A stretch of 64,000 nt of DNA from Bacteroidia bacterium (GCA_020053795.1 JAGVMN010000026.1:1-64000); one strand, 5' to 3'; counted from the stretch's first letter, positions 17,182 to 27,419 are shown. Notes: generated by a model not told the origin, from the sequence alone. A program made the numbers and translations.

Positions 17182-19860
17182 ATGAAACAATTTAACAAAA
17201 AATTAATCGGATTAAGTTCCATTCTATCAATGGCCGCAGGTATTTTTTGGTTCTCATCTCATAATGAAGGAACCCTTTATTATCAATCCAGAGTAAAAGC
17301 CAAGTCACAAGTTCAAGGCATAGCGGGAGCAATTGAGTACACCCATTCTTTGAGAATGAATCAAATAACAGGCAAAGTTGACCCAAAAGATGTCAAAGCG
17401 GTTTTGGCTCAAATAGAATCTCAAAAACTTTATAAAGCTGGTCTGCCACTTAATTGGGTAGCTACCGGCCCTGATAATATTGGAGGTCGTACCAGAGCGA
17501 TTCTGATTGACAGAAATAACAATAACATTTTATACGCCGGAGGAGTTTCCGGTGGGCTTTTTAAATCAACCAATAAAGGGGCTTTTTGGAATCCGGTAAA
17601 TGACAAACAAGAGAACCTCGCTGTGGTGTCCATTTGCCAGACTTCAAATGGAACAATATATTATGGAACGGGTGAAGGCCAGTTCGCTCCAAGCGACAAT
17701 GGCTCAGAATTGTCTGCCATTATGGGAGAAGGCATTTTCAAATCAACCGATGGCACTAATTTTCAACAATTGGCCAATACCAAACAATTTACCAGGGTCA
17801 ATTCTATGGCAGCCGATCCGGTTAAAAACATAGTTTATGCCGGAACTCAACAAGGTCTTTATTATAGTGAGAATGATGGAAGTACCTGGAAATTATTAAA
17901 ATCTGGTTCTTGTCGCGAAATCAAAGTGGCCAGCAACGGAAATGTCATAGCGTATGTTGTTCCTTTCGTATATCGCTCCACAAACGGAACAGATGCAACT
18001 AGTTATGTAGCAGGGACAGGCTTTAATACGAACGCGAGAACGGCCATTGCCATTTCTCCTCAAGACCCGAATTACGTCTATGCTTTTGTTGCGGGTGCTG
18101 TTTCAATTGTTACAACTTCCGGCACTGTTAATGTGGCTGACGGAATGGTAGGTCTCTACCAATCTAAAGATGGAGGAATAACTTACTCACAGGTTGTTGG
18201 TAAAGAAACTCAATATTTTGCCATATTGTCTTACCTCAGCTTAGGCTCCAGCCAGGGAACTTATGATTTGGTGGTTGGTGTGCATCCCCGTGATAAAGAA
18301 CGGGTATTTATGGGCGGTATAAGTTGGGCCGAATGGTCTCCTTTGGCCGGACCAAGAATTGTTGGGAATACGTTCAACAGCCCTCTGAATCCTGTCGGTA
18401 TTCATTCCGACAAGCACGCCATAGTTTTTGACACAATGTCTAACCCCATTATCATGTATATTGGTTCTGATGGGGGCATAGCAAAGACAACCAATAACGA
18501 AATGACTACTTATGCTGCCATCAATTTGGGATATGCAACTACTCAGTTCTATGGTATTGCGGCGAGTACAGACGGCCGGGTAATAGGTGGTACACAAGAT
18601 AACAATACCATTTACATTAAGAAAGGCGGGTCGAATCCTCAACGCGGGGTTTCTATTTTAGGAGGTGATGGTTTCAGGAGCGAAATATCAACGATAGATC
18701 CGGATGTCTTTTTTGTTGAAAGTCAGAACGGTAATCTGGCCCGGAGTTTCAATTCAGGAGGCTCTGCAAGCCCTTTTTGGGACAACAGGATTGAACCGAG
18801 TTTCGTAAGTGCTTCTGCACCAAGTGGCATTTTTAATACTCCCATGCGTCTTTGGGAAAATACCACAACGTTAGAATCAAGATTGTTTTACGCCATTGGT
18901 TCACAGGTCTGGATGGCGAAAAACCCAATCAATAGTGGTGGCGGGGATAGTTGGTTCAAAATTGCCAATCTGGGTACTGCAGCTCATATTTTCGAGACGA
19001 GCAAAGACGGCGACCATTTGTTTATTGGTGGTCCTGGAAGAGTTTACAGGGTTGATGGTTTAAATAAGGCAAACTTTGATTCCTCTGAATTGGATTACTT
19101 TGTAGGTGCTAACAAAAAATATGACAAAATAAGCGACAGTCTCTCCTTCTTTGATATCAGAGGTTCCATTCCTGGAGGACGTACCGTAACCGATATTGAT
19201 GTTGATCAAAACAATCCAAACCGTGTTGTTGTAACGTTAGGTAACTATGGCAACCCATCTTACGTATTTATTACTCAGAATGCTTTAGATCCTGTTCCAA
19301 CCTGGACCTCGATTCAAGGAAATCTTCCAAATTTTCCGGTATATGATGTTGAAATAAGCATTAAAGATCCAAATATAATCGTACTCGGAACAGAGTTTGG
19401 GGTTTGGGCAACAACCAATGGACAAGCTGCCTCCCCAACCTGGGTTGAGCAAAACAATAATTTACCGAGAGCAGCAGTTTATGAAATCCGTCAGGTTGAA
19501 GAAAAGCCATGGTCGGGACCTAAACTGTATGCCGGCACACATGGTCGTGGAATATTTGAAACCTCTTCGTTTTTGACCGGTATTAGAGAAACAACAACTT
19601 CAACTTATAATAAACTTAGCGTTTATCCAAATCCGGCTTCAGACTTCACCATGGTGAAAACAAATTACCTCGCCAAAGGATCTGCAAAAATGCTGGTTTA
19701 TGACATAAAAGGAAATTTGATCGAAAGCCGTAATATGGTTGTTTCAGGAAATGCAGACGATATCAGAATTGAAACCTCAGATTACACCAATGGTATTTAT
19801 TTATTGAGCATTGAACAAGGTTCTTATTCCGGCAAAACTAAATTTATCGTGACACATTAA
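17182..19860 (+). CDS. T9SS type A exported Asp-box/sortilin-like repeat protein
   Basis: This 892-residue secreted or surface protein has an N-terminal hydrophobic segment (residues 8-25) as export signal. A long beta-propeller region follows with repeated units of the type 'ILYAGxxxGGLFKSTNxGxxW' (near 113-135, 181-186, 216-235), which are Asp-box (BNR/VPS10) repeats. The last 80 residues are a T9SS type A sorting domain: LSVYPNPASDF, VYDIKGNLI and NGIYLLSIE. The opening TGPDNIGGRTRAIL is typical of this Bacteroidota group. It binds or degrades an unknown extracellular ligand; no catalytic set for a sialidase or peptidase is evident. The C-terminus would be removed on outer-membrane passage. 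A strong terminator follows. Confidence 0.85.
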   Translation: MKQFNKKLIGLSSILSMAAGIFWFSSHNEGTLYYQSRVKAKSQVQGIAGAIEYTHSLRMNQITGKVDPKDVKAVLAQIESQKLYKAGLPLNWVATGPDNIGGRTRAILIDRNNNNILYAGGVSGGLFKSTNKGAFWNPVNDKQENLAVVSICQTSNGTIYYGTGEGQFAPSDNGSELSAIMGEGIFKSTDGTNFQQLANTKQFTRVNSMAADPVKNIVYAGTQQGLYYSENDGSTWKLLKSGSCREIKVASNGNVIAYVVPFVYRSTNGTDATSYVAGTGFNTNARTAIAISPQDPNYVYAFVAGAVSIVTTSGTVNVADGMVGLYQSKDGGITYSQVVGKETQYFAILSYLSLGSSQGTYDLVVGVHPRDKERVFMGGISWAEWSPLAGPRIVGNTFNSPLNPVGIHSDKHAIVFDTMSNPIIMYIGSDGGIAKTTNNEMTTYAAINLGYATTQFYGIAASTDGRVIGGTQDNNTIYIKKGGSNPQRGVSILGGDGFRSEISTIDPDVFFVESQNGNLARSFNSGGSASPFWDNRIEPSFVSASAPSGIFNTPMRLWENTTTLESRLFYAIGSQVWMAKNPINSGGGDSWFKIANLGTAAHIFETSKDGDHLFIGGPGRVYRVDGLNKANFDSSELDYFVGANKKYDKISDSLSFFDIRGSIPGGRTVTDIDVDQNNPNRVVVTLGNYGNPSYVFITQNALDPVPTWTSIQGNLPNFPVYDVEISIKDPNIIVLGTEFGVWATTNGQAASPTWVEQNNNLPRAAVYEIRQVEEKPWSGPKLYAGTHGRGIFETSSFLTGIRETTTSTYNKLSVYPNPASDFTMVKTNYLAKGSAKMLVYDIKGNLIESRNMVVSGNADDIRIETSDYTNGIYLLSIEQGSYSGKTKFIVTH

Positions 19861-19878
19861 TTTTCAAAATATTTAACC

Positions 19879-19910
19879 AAAGCCCTGCCTTTAGGTGGGG
19901 CTTTTTTTTT
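19879..19910 (+). terminator. Intrinsic terminator after the T9SS type A gene
   Basis: The stem AGCCCTGCC/GGTGGGGCT has a TTTA loop and a run of nine T. It overlaps the GTG that would begin a longer form of the next gene, which supports ATG 19916 there. Confidence 0.85.
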
Positions 19911-19915
19911 ATTAT

Positions 19916-20584
19916 ATGACCTTCATTTACAAAATTGTTTCCTATCTTTTCCCTATATCAATATACAAGGGTGGGTCTGATATTAATTCTTGCCTCGAGG
20001 TAACATGGTACAACGGAAAGCTGATGCTCAATTCTTCAAATGCCAATTACTCTTTTGGCAACCTGCACCTCATTTTTCAAATGGCATTCAAAGATTCTAA
20101 GTTAAGTTTCAGGTCTGATGCCAATGTCTTGCTGCTCGGAATGGGCGGAGGTAGTGTAGTGGATATATTAAGAAGAGAATATGATTTTCAGGGGAGAATA
20201 ACGGCCATTGAAATTGATCCACTGGTAATCACGCTATATAAAACCTATTTCGAAAAGGCAAATAGTAACCCGATCGAATTAATTTGTGAAGATGCAAAAC
20301 TTGCTATTGAGAATCTACCTGAAAAATCATTCACCCTTCTCGTTTGCGATCTTTTTGTTGATTTGGAAGTGCCGCTTTTTGTTTGGAGCGAAACATTTAT
20401 TAGATCCATGAATAGGATATTGAGTGCCGATGGAATTCTTTATTTAAATGTCATTCTTCCAAAGGGTGACAATTTGGTTTCCACCAATCAACTCATGGAA
20501 ATATTTTTCAAATATTTTAATGACGTAGTCCGGTTAAATTATCATGAACGCAATCTATTTATTGTGGCAAGAAAGACAAAATGA
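19916..20584 (+). CDS. Spermidine-synthase-like methyltransferase-fold protein
   Basis: This 222-residue protein has the nucleotide-binding loop VLLLGMGGGSVVD, followed by an acidic strand end ITAIEIDP and a catalytic-region strand LLVCDLFVD, the pattern of spermidine synthase/SpeE-type folds. It lacks the long N-terminal strand domain of true aminopropyltransferases, so the polyamine reaction is uncertain; methyltransferase activity is equally possible. An in-frame GTG at 19895 lies inside the upstream terminator, so ATG 19916 is chosen. Its stop overlaps the start of a 32-residue membrane peptide (ATGA). Confidence 0.75.
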   Translation: MTFIYKIVSYLFPISIYKGGSDINSCLEVTWYNGKLMLNSSNANYSFGNLHLIFQMAFKDSKLSFRSDANVLLLGMGGGSVVDILRREYDFQGRITAIEIDPLVITLYKTYFEKANSNPIELICEDAKLAIENLPEKSFTLLVCDLFVDLEVPLFVWSETFIRSMNRILSADGILYLNVILPKGDNLVSTNQLMEIFFKYFNDVVRLNYHERNLFIVARKTK

Positions 20585-20679
20585 CACAAAATGGCGATAT
20601 AACACTCACACTATCAGCCATTGTGGCGTTTTTTTGCCTATGGTATCTCGCTTGCTCAGGTCGAATAAAAAAATTATAA
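20581..20679 (+). CDS. Small membrane peptide (32 aa), coupled to the upstream gene
   Basis: ATG 20581 overlaps the TGA of the spermidine-synthase-like gene (ATGA), so translation is probably coupled. The peptide begins with a short polar stretch (MTQNGDITLT), has one hydrophobic helix of about 17 residues (LSAIVAFFCLWYLACSG), and ends with basic residues (RIKKL). This is a single-pass topology with the C-terminus in the cytoplasm. Four bases separate its stop from the Hsp20 start. No family is recognised; a regulatory small membrane protein is plausible, and a chance frame cannot be excluded. Confidence 0.5.
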   Translation: MTQNGDITLTLSAIVAFFCLWYLACSGRIKKL

Positions 20680-20683
20680 GACT

Positions 20684-21133
20684 ATGATACCGGTAAAATT
20701 CAAACCAGCAAACCATTTTATGAAAGATGTATTTTTTCCAAGACAATTTCAAAGTCTCTCGGAGCAGTTCTTTGGAGACCAAAGCGAAAACGCAGCCAAT
20801 TCGGGCGTTTTTTTCAGGCCATTATCTGATATTTCAGAAACAGAAAAAAGTTTTGAAATCCACATGGCATTGCCCGGACTTAATAAGGAAGAAATCAAAA
20901 TCGATGTTAAAAATGATGAACTTAGAGTTTCCGGCGAAAGGATGCTCAAAAATGCAAGCAAGACTTCAACTTATCACCTCAGTGAAATTACACAGGGACA
21001 GTTTTCCAGAACATTCTACCTTCCGGAAAATGTGCTAAGTGACAAGATTGAAGCCACTTATGAAAATGGCATTTTATTGATCGCCATACCCAAGGGCGAG
21101 CAATTAAAGCCCAAAAGCATAAGCGTTAAATAA
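20684..21133 (+). CDS. Small heat-shock protein, Hsp20/alpha-crystallin family
   Basis: This 149-residue ATP-independent holdase has an N-terminal arm of about 45 residues with several Phe, then an alpha-crystallin domain (about 50-140) with FEIHMALPGLNKEEIKIDV, the LRVSGER strand, FSRTFYLPENV and ATYENGILLIAIPK. The domain is followed by a short tail with a basic end (KPKSISVK). The start follows the small membrane peptide by four bases, so the three genes 19916-21133 may form one operon, closed by a terminator at 21150-21180. Confidence 0.93.
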   Translation: MIPVKFKPANHFMKDVFFPRQFQSLSEQFFGDQSENAANSGVFFRPLSDISETEKSFEIHMALPGLNKEEIKIDVKNDELRVSGERMLKNASKTSTYHLSEITQGQFSRTFYLPENVLSDKIEATYENGILLIAIPKGEQLKPKSISVK

Positions 21134-21149
21134 GGATGTTTCAAAATGA

Positions 21150-21180
21150 AAAACGGGGTCGAAAGCCTCGTTTTTTTTTT
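21150..21180 (+). terminator. Intrinsic terminator after the Hsp20 gene
   Basis: The stem AACGGGG/CCTCGTT (one G-U pair) has a TCGAAAG loop, a preceding A-run and ten T after it. Confidence 0.85.
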
Positions 21181-21368
21181 GCTTCTATTTCTGAAAACGT
21201 TATGGCTAACTCACTCATACCCACTCTCTGAATTTAAAATTCCATATATGGCTTTCATTATTGCCATCCTGTAGTTAATATTGAAGCCGCAATGGCACCT
21301 GAGATAAAGTGTTATTCAATAACCATTAGACCATTCAAAACTTACCACTTCATAAACCGGCAAATTAC

Positions 21369-22076
21369 ATGAAATACAAGAGGATTCTTCTGAAACTAAG
21401 TGGGGAGGCAATCATGGGGAAAAAGGAGTTTGGAATAGACTCGGATATTTTAGAACAATATTCCTTGGAAATTAAAGAAGTTTCCGAAGCCGGGGTTGAA
21501 GTTGCCGTTGTTATCGGGGGGGGGAACATATTCCGGGGTGTTCAGCTTTCAAACGGTGGAATGGTCGACAGAGCCCAAGCTGACTATATGGGCATGCTGG
21601 CTACGGTTATTAACGCCATGGCTTTGCAGGCCTCTCTCGAGAAAGTAGGTGTTTTTACCCGACTGCTTTCAGCCATCAAAATGGAACAAATATGTGAACC
21701 ATTTATCAGAAGAAGAGCCATCAGACATTTGGAAAAAAACCGTGTGGTTATTTTAGGAGCAGGTACCGGAAATCCTTATTTTACAACAGACACCGCGGCA
21801 TCTTTAAGAGCAGTTGAAATTGAGGCTGACGTCATTTTAAAAGGTACACGGGTGGATGGTATTTACACTTCCGATCCTGAGATAGACACTGACGCCGTAA
21901 AATTTGATAACATTACTTTTAGTGAGGTTTACCGCTTGGGACTCAACGTGATGGACCTAACTGCTATTACGCTGTGTCGTGAAAATAATCTTCCAATAAT
22001 TGTCTTCAATATGAACCAACCGGGTAATTTGATGCGATTAGTTCAAGGAAACAAGGTAGGAACTTTGGTGAGTTGA
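21369..22076 (+). CDS. pyrH: UMP kinase
   Basis: This 235-residue amino-acid-kinase-fold enzyme phosphorylates UMP to UDP; in bacteria it is a hexamer controlled by UTP and GTP. Family marks are the start [13 protein letters not shown], the glycine loop [26 protein letters not shown], the substrate region [13 protein letters not shown], and [12 protein letters not shown]. The length is standard. In many bacteria it sits with rpsB, tsf and frr; here it is alone and converges on a LysE-type exporter with a 2 bp gap. Confidence 0.96.
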   Translation: MKYKRILLKLSGEAIMGKKEFGIDSDILEQYSLEIKEVSEAGVEVAVVIGGGNIFRGVQLSNGGMVDRAQADYMGMLATVINAMALQASLEKVGVFTRLLSAIKMEQICEPFIRRRAIRHLEKNRVVILGAGTGNPYFTTDTAASLRAVEIEADVILKGTRVDGIYTSDPEIDTDAVKFDNITFSEVYRLGLNVMDLTAITLCRENNLPIIVFNMNQPGNLMRLVQGNKVGTLVS

Positions 22077-22078
22077 TA

Positions 22079-22690
22079 TCATCTCAGAATCAGCCATGCA
22101 CCAAGGGCAATGAACAAACCTCCTATGGTTTTATTCATTATATAAATTGTCTTGTCTTTCAAATGTTTTTTAACTCTGTGGGCAGAATAAGCCAAAAGGG
22201 CTTCCATCAAAAAAATAGCAATCAGACATCCGGCAAAGAAATTGACAAGTTGCCATTTATTAAAATCCAAAGCTGATATTAAATAGGTGTTGATGGCAAA
22301 CCAACTTACAAGATTCACAGGATTAAGAAAATTCAACAGGAACCCCTGTGAAACGAAAAAGGTTATACTTCCTGCTTTGGAAAACCGTTGCACCTTCGAA
22401 ACGCCGCTCTTGCGAACAAGCTGACTAATGCCTAACAATATTACCAGACTCCCTCCTATTGCTTTTATCTGCAATTCGTAACTCTGAATTTTTGGAATAA
22501 ACTGACTACCAAAAATACAGAAGGAAATAAAAATGACATCTGAAATTATAACCCCCACCGCCACAGAAAGACCTGTCTTAAATCCATGATTGACACTGTT
22601 GTTTATCAGGGCAAAGAAAACCGTGCCGAGCATTAAGCTCAGTAACACTCCGGTTCCCATACCCTCAAAAAAGGAAATTATCCCGTTCAT
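22079..22690 (-). CDS. LysE/RhtB family amino-acid exporter
   Basis: This 203-residue inner-membrane protein has about six hydrophobic spans and the family's early motif GTGVLLSLMLGTVFFALINN (10-29), a variant of the LysE G-x3-GP motif in which the usual Pro is replaced. Its middle has NFLNPVNLVSWF (118-129), the conserved 'NPK/NP' motif that ends the third span. It likely exports an amino acid or related metabolite; the substrate is unknown. A TACCTTTG -7 box on the minus strand at 22699-22706 is only 8 bp from the start codon. Confidence 0.8.
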   Translation of the reverse strand: MNGIISFFEGMGTGVLLSLMLGTVFFALINNSVNHGFKTGLSVAVGVIISDVIFISFCIFGSQFIPKIQSYELQIKAIGGSLVILLGISQLVRKSGVSKVQRFSKAGSITFFVSQGFLLNFLNPVNLVSWFAINTYLISALDFNKWQLVNFFAGCLIAIFLMEALLAYSAHRVKKHLKDKTIYIMNKTIGGLFIALGAWLILR

Positions 22691-22698
22691 TCAGGCCT

Positions 22699-22706
22699 CA
22701 AAGGTA
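22699..22706 (-). promoter_or_regulatory. -7 box for the LysE-type gene
   Basis: TACCTTTG matches TAnnTTTG on the minus strand, eight bases from the ATG, implying a very short or absent leader. A -33 element was not clear. Confidence 0.4.
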
Positions 22707-22726
22707 AGAATAAGAAAATGATACGG

Positions 22727-25700
22727 TTATCGCAGCAAATGAATATTACCCGTGAACGTGTACACCTTTTTATCGAGACTAGTTACTGTAACCACATAGA
22801 CATACACATCCTGCTGACACAATTGCCCGTTATATTTACCATCCCAGCCATACTCTACTTTATTGCTGACAAACAACAATTCGCCCCACCGGTTGTAAAT
22901 ATTCAATTCGAACTGATCATAGCCGCTTGAAACAACATTGAAAACGTCATTCTTTTGAGGTCCACCCTCGCCGGGTGTAAATGCATTCGGAATGTAAACC
23001 AATACATCAGGGCCAATAATAACCAATCTCTTCGTACTATCTACACACCCTTGATTGGTCGTTACTTTCAGCCAAACCTCGTAATTAGCTGTATCGCCGG
23101 GATAAAAAAACAAGGGACTAATCATGCTGCTTGTATCATCATCCTTTGCCGGATGGCCAAAATCCCATGCGTAGGATTGAATGAAGCTATTTAATACACC
23201 CGACACTTTTGATTCATTGAAAAACTTAAATTTCGGCAGTGCCGCCGTTGTATAGTTGTTCGGATTTGGGGTAAATGCCGCATCGGGCAACGGATAAACA
23301 TCAATATTTAAGCTCACTGTGGTGTAACAACCCTGTTCGCTTGTCACCTTCAAGGATACTGAATTACTACCGTCTTTTGTAAAAATATGCACAGGATTTT
23401 GAACGGAACTATTGCTACCATCTCCAAAATCCCAGGAATAAGTACTCGTGTTTGGATCAACCTTGTTATTGAAACTTGTTGTGAAAAGTACATTATGTGG
23501 ATTGCAGCCATCCGGATCATCCGGCATGACGGTTAATTTGGGTTTTGGGTGAACCCTGACTGTGAACAAATCATCAACAAAAGGACAGGCATTGCCAGTT
23601 TGGGTTTGAACATAGAGGAGCAAGGTTTCAGAACTGTCAGCAGACGTACTGAAACTCCAATTCAAAGAAGTGCCTGTTGTGCTGCTCAAATTTGTGCCCG
23701 GAGTAAGAGCGGTCCATGTCAATCCGTTAGTATTAGCCATTCTTGCACTGACTCCGATGGTCATTTGAGGACTTCGACATGTGTCAAGATCACTGGTAAG
23801 AACTTCTACTTCCGGAAGAGCTTCTACCCGAATAATCATGGAGTCTGACCCAATGCAACCGGTTAATGGATGGGTATAGGTATATTTCACCTTTATAGAT
23901 ACACCAGCCGGTGCAGAATTTGGCGTAAATCTGTTACCGCTTATTGAACCGGGACGGTCAGATGTCCATACACCTCCCTGTGGAAATGCACTCATGGTGA
24001 TTTCAGGATCGCTCTTACAGAGCAATGCCGGAAGCTTCGTCAAACTTATTATCGGCAAAGGATTTATTACCAGTATTGTGTCTTTCCAAATAGGACAACC
24101 TGATGCAGTATGAAGATAACGCATATCATAAGTAGCCCCTGCAGGGTTAGTTTTCCGGGTATCTAAAATGCTTCCTGTCAAAGCACCGGTGCTGAAACAT
24201 TTTGTTGAGTCTGCACATTTCCAAATTCCATCGTTTGGTGTCACATTGCTCAGGCTTATCAAATCAACAGCCCCTCTGTCCCAACACAAATTCGGGAATC
24301 CTGTAAATGTAATTACCGGCACTTTTACAATACGAAAACTGGTCGTATCTCTTCCCCAACAGCCGGCATTGTCCCTGAAAATAAATTCCAGTTTGATGGT
24401 ATCTTCCGATCTGTTACCCATCGGCATACTCACCTTATCAACATACAAGTAGTAGTCGGTGTAAAAGGCAGAACCACTCTCATTTTTTATAATGACTGCT
24501 TCGTTGAATCCACGACAGTCCACACACTTCCATTGATTGAACTGTCCGGCATTGGGGTTTTTTGGCGAATTCAAATGGTTTTGCAAACGCACTTTGCCGA
24601 CATCCTGGCAATAAGTACCTTGTTTTATATCAATCTTTGGCAATGGGTTGACGGTAATACGGAATGAATCACAAGCGGTGCATCCTGTTACAGGATTTGT
24701 GTAGCAATAGGTCAGATAAACACTTCTTCTAACCGTATCACAAACTTTCGATGTATTAAAAATTCCCGAGGCGTTTGTTGCCTCTGGGAACAGCGAACAA
24801 TACCAGTTTCCACCCAATGGGCCAGGATTAGGGGTTAAAAAATACATATTAATATCTCCCGCGTCACAACAAATACTTTGATCGTCCGGCATTGTTATTA
24901 CAGGAAGTGCATTCACAAAAATCTTTGTAGTATCCTGACTATAACAAGTTGTAGTGTCTTCTGTCACATACAACTCAAGCCAATAATCGGTCGAAGTTTT
25001 TAATGGAAACTTCAATACTGAAGCCGTACCTTTTAAAACCTTTGCCGGGGCCGAAATAGTGATGTCCCACCAGCGATATGTTCCCTTTTTCCCATTTCCA
25101 ACAGTGTCCAGGCCAAGGGCGGTCAATATAAGTGTGTCATTCCAACAAATAATCTGATCGGAACCTGCAATTGCCCTCACTGTGTCGTTTACATATAATA
25201 TTAAAGCATCACTTGCCTTGCATCCAAGGCTATCATAAATGTTTAAATTATAAGTTCCTTTATAACTTGTTTTTAATACCGTATCACCACTGAATGTATT
25301 TCCATTTAGGAGCCATTCATATACAAAAGATGACCCTTGAACTACCCAGGTGGTATCGTTTGTTTTCATTCTGGCCGTATCAATTTTGGGTATAACTACG
25401 ATGGAATTATAGGCACAAATTCTCAAATCCGGCCCTAAATCTACCTTCGGATTTTCTCTTAAAAATATCTGAACTGTATCCCATGCTGTACATCCGGTGG
25501 CATCCTTTATCAACACCGAAACAGAAGTATCTCCTGTTGCCATAACATCCAGATATGACAAGGTGTCTTTTGGGTTGTGATCCACAGGCGTGGCCCAACG
25601 ATAGGTAATATTTCCACTGGCGTTTTTAATATATGATGGCACCCGCAGACTTACACCTCTGCACACAAAAGTGTCGTTACCAATTGTCAAATCCACTTCG

Positions 25701-27322
25701 AGTAACGCAGGAACATCAATCGTATCTTCATACACTGTCGGGCAATTATCGGGCAGACTGTTTATCCGATGTTGAACAATATAACGCCCACCGGTTTTAA
25801 ACTGAATGGTGTCTTTTGCTATCAAACTCAAATAAATTCCGGTACTTTTAAAATGAACTTTTTTTCTGTCGGTGATGATATTTGAGTTTTCATCCATCAC
25901 CAGCCATGAATATTCTGCCGTACCCCTGAAATTGGGATACAACACGCTCTCGACAGAATATCGGCCGCATCCTTCTGGTTTAATGATCCTTTTAGCCAGA
26001 GCTTTTGGTTTTACGAAAACCCTGAAAGACCTTGTAGTACTGGCATTCTTGGGACAAGCATTATCTGTTGCCGTAGCAGTAAATGTATAGGGCAGTGAAT
26101 TGGCGAAACCCACAGGGGGAGTCCAGCAAAACTGGCCGGTCTCATGAAGGGCCCCTTTGTTCGTTATTTTAAAGGTGGCACCCGGAATGCCGCGATTCCA
26201 TGCCAGAAGTACGGTGTCCGGATCAGGTGCTTTAGCGGGTGGCGGCGGAGAAAAGGTCTTATCATCCGTCGTAATGTTGAAACAAATCTGCTCTCCTTCG
26301 CAAGTGGAATAACTAAACTTTGAGTTGGTTATGATTGGTGGGTTATTGTCAGGGCATTGGGTCACAATAAACTGCATATCTCGCCTTGTTATACCTATAT
26401 TTTGATATTTTCCGTTTTTATCCTTTCGCCATTCATCCATTTGCATAACTACTACGGTTACCTGGTTACAATCAACGGGTGTAAAAATGATATCGCCGGT
26501 TTCTGCATCCACATAAATCCCAATTGGAGGATTAGCATTTGGGTTGCTTTGTGGAAATTTTAATGGACTGGGGTAATAAGCAGATATTGGGTTTTGAGGG
26601 GTTCTTACTCCGGTATAGCTATTCGACTGACCACGATTCTGATAGGCTGTGGCAAAAGAGTAGGACAAAGAGTCAAAGTTGGAAGTATCTGTAGCTCCGT
26701 TATTAAAATAATATGGCTGATTGCAACAAAGGATGGCAACGGGATCGTTGGTAAGTGAAGGAGATGAATTGCAGGGTTTGGCACAGGCATCCATTTCCGC
26801 AAAAGTGTAAAATGTTTGCTGACTTTGCCCGGTTGTGATGGCCACATTCCGCACAAATAATTGAACAAAAAGCTCGAAACGACAACAACCATTTCTCATA
26901 GCTGCCCTCAAATCAAGGGTACCTTCAAACACATGCTTTTCAATTCCGTATGGATATGAGGTAGTGCATGGTTGCTGGCACTTGCTTGTTTCTTTTTTAC
27001 AGGTTTTTGTAATATCAACGATCGAGGTTCTGGTCAATGTCAAGGTTCCTACATTTGTATTATTGTCCATACATCGTATTGAAACCGCAGTAGGTGCTGT
27101 TTGAGAACTGTTGCAATTTTCATTTGTACCACATTTTGGTGATTGACTTAATACATAACAACCATTACAATCTCGGTAGAAGTTGAAAGTGACCTTCCAT
27201 ATACTGTCATTCGTTCCGCTGCAACGGTAAGTTAAATCAGATCCGATAATATGGTCGGCGAAACTGTTCCCTGCTGCAACGATCAGTAATAATATCAGTA
27301 CAAAAAGCCTGTTCTGCCTCAT
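22727..27322 (-). CDS. Giant T9SS type B adhesin-like protein with PKD domains
   Basis: This 1531-residue exported protein has a signal peptide at residues 1-22. An N-terminal domain begins DHIIGSDLTYRC and has the YRDCNGC motif, as in many Bacteroidota surface proteins. A long middle of Ig-like units follows with paired cysteines and Thr-rich strands. Two PKD domains with the diagnostic YSWDFGDGS and YAWDFG motifs lie about residues 1270-1430. The last about 90 residues are a gliding-motility-associated/T9SS type B domain: IPNAFTPGEGG, FELNIYNRWGELLF and WDGKYNG. It should be secreted through T9SS and displayed or released, probably in adhesion or gliding. A -7 box TAGATTTG (minus, 27349-27356) lies upstream. 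Confidence 0.9.
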   Translation of the reverse strand: MRQNRLFVLILLLIVAAGNSFADHIIGSDLTYRCSGTNDSIWKVTFNFYRDCNGCYVLSQSPKCGTNENCNSSQTAPTAVSIRCMDNNTNVGTLTLTRTSIVDITKTCKKETSKCQQPCTTSYPYGIEKHVFEGTLDLRAAMRNGCCRFELFVQLFVRNVAITTGQSQQTFYTFAEMDACAKPCNSSPSLTNDPVAILCCNQPYYFNNGATDTSNFDSLSYSFATAYQNRGQSNSYTGVRTPQNPISAYYPSPLKFPQSNPNANPPIGIYVDAETGDIIFTPVDCNQVTVVVMQMDEWRKDKNGKYQNIGITRRDMQFIVTQCPDNNPPIITNSKFSYSTCEGEQICFNITTDDKTFSPPPPAKAPDPDTVLLAWNRGIPGATFKITNKGALHETGQFCWTPPVGFANSLPYTFTATATDNACPKNASTTRSFRVFVKPKALAKRIIKPEGCGRYSVESVLYPNFRGTAEYSWLVMDENSNIITDRKKVHFKSTGIYLSLIAKDTIQFKTGGRYIVQHRINSLPDNCPTVYEDTIDVPALLEVDLTIGNDTFVCRGVSLRVPSYIKNASGNITYRWATPVDHNPKDTLSYLDVMATGDTSVSVLIKDATGCTAWDTVQIFLRENPKVDLGPDLRICAYNSIVVIPKIDTARMKTNDTTWVVQGSSFVYEWLLNGNTFSGDTVLKTSYKGTYNLNIYDSLGCKASDALILYVNDTVRAIAGSDQIICWNDTLILTALGLDTVGNGKKGTYRWWDITISAPAKVLKGTASVLKFPLKTSTDYWLELYVTEDTTTCYSQDTTKIFVNALPVITMPDDQSICCDAGDINMYFLTPNPGPLGGNWYCSLFPEATNASGIFNTSKVCDTVRRSVYLTYCYTNPVTGCTACDSFRITVNPLPKIDIKQGTYCQDVGKVRLQNHLNSPKNPNAGQFNQWKCVDCRGFNEAVIIKNESGSAFYTDYYLYVDKVSMPMGNRSEDTIKLEFIFRDNAGCWGRDTTSFRIVKVPVITFTGFPNLCWDRGAVDLISLSNVTPNDGIWKCADSTKCFSTGALTGSILDTRKTNPAGATYDMRYLHTASGCPIWKDTILVINPLPIISLTKLPALLCKSDPEITMSAFPQGGVWTSDRPGSISGNRFTPNSAPAGVSIKVKYTYTHPLTGCIGSDSMIIRVEALPEVEVLTSDLDTCRSPQMTIGVSARMANTNGLTWTALTPGTNLSSTTGTSLNWSFSTSADSSETLLLYVQTQTGNACPFVDDLFTVRVHPKPKLTVMPDDPDGCNPHNVLFTTSFNNKVDPNTSTYSWDFGDGSNSSVQNPVHIFTKDGSNSVSLKVTSEQGCYTTVSLNIDVYPLPDAAFTPNPNNYTTAALPKFKFFNESKVSGVLNSFIQSYAWDFGHPAKDDDTSSMISPLFFYPGDTANYEVWLKVTTNQGCVDSTKRLVIIGPDVLVYIPNAFTPGEGGPQKNDVFNVVSSGYDQFELNIYNRWGELLFVSNKVEYGWDGKYNGQLCQQDVYVYVVTVTSLDKKVYTFTGNIHLLR

Positions 27323-27348
27323 ATCCTTTTATTTTTCAGAAGAGAGAT

Positions 27349-27382
27349 CAAATCTAATAAAAACGTTGCACTCCTTTGCAAG
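27349..27382 (-). promoter_or_regulatory. Candidate promoter of the giant T9SS type B gene
   Basis: TAGATTTG (27349-27356, minus strand) with CTTG about 22 bp further upstream (27379-27382) resembles the Bacteroidota pattern. It lies 26 bp before the start codon. Confidence 0.5.
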
Positions 27383-27419
27383 AAACATCAATTTTATTAA
27401 AGTAATTTCGAAAAATCAT

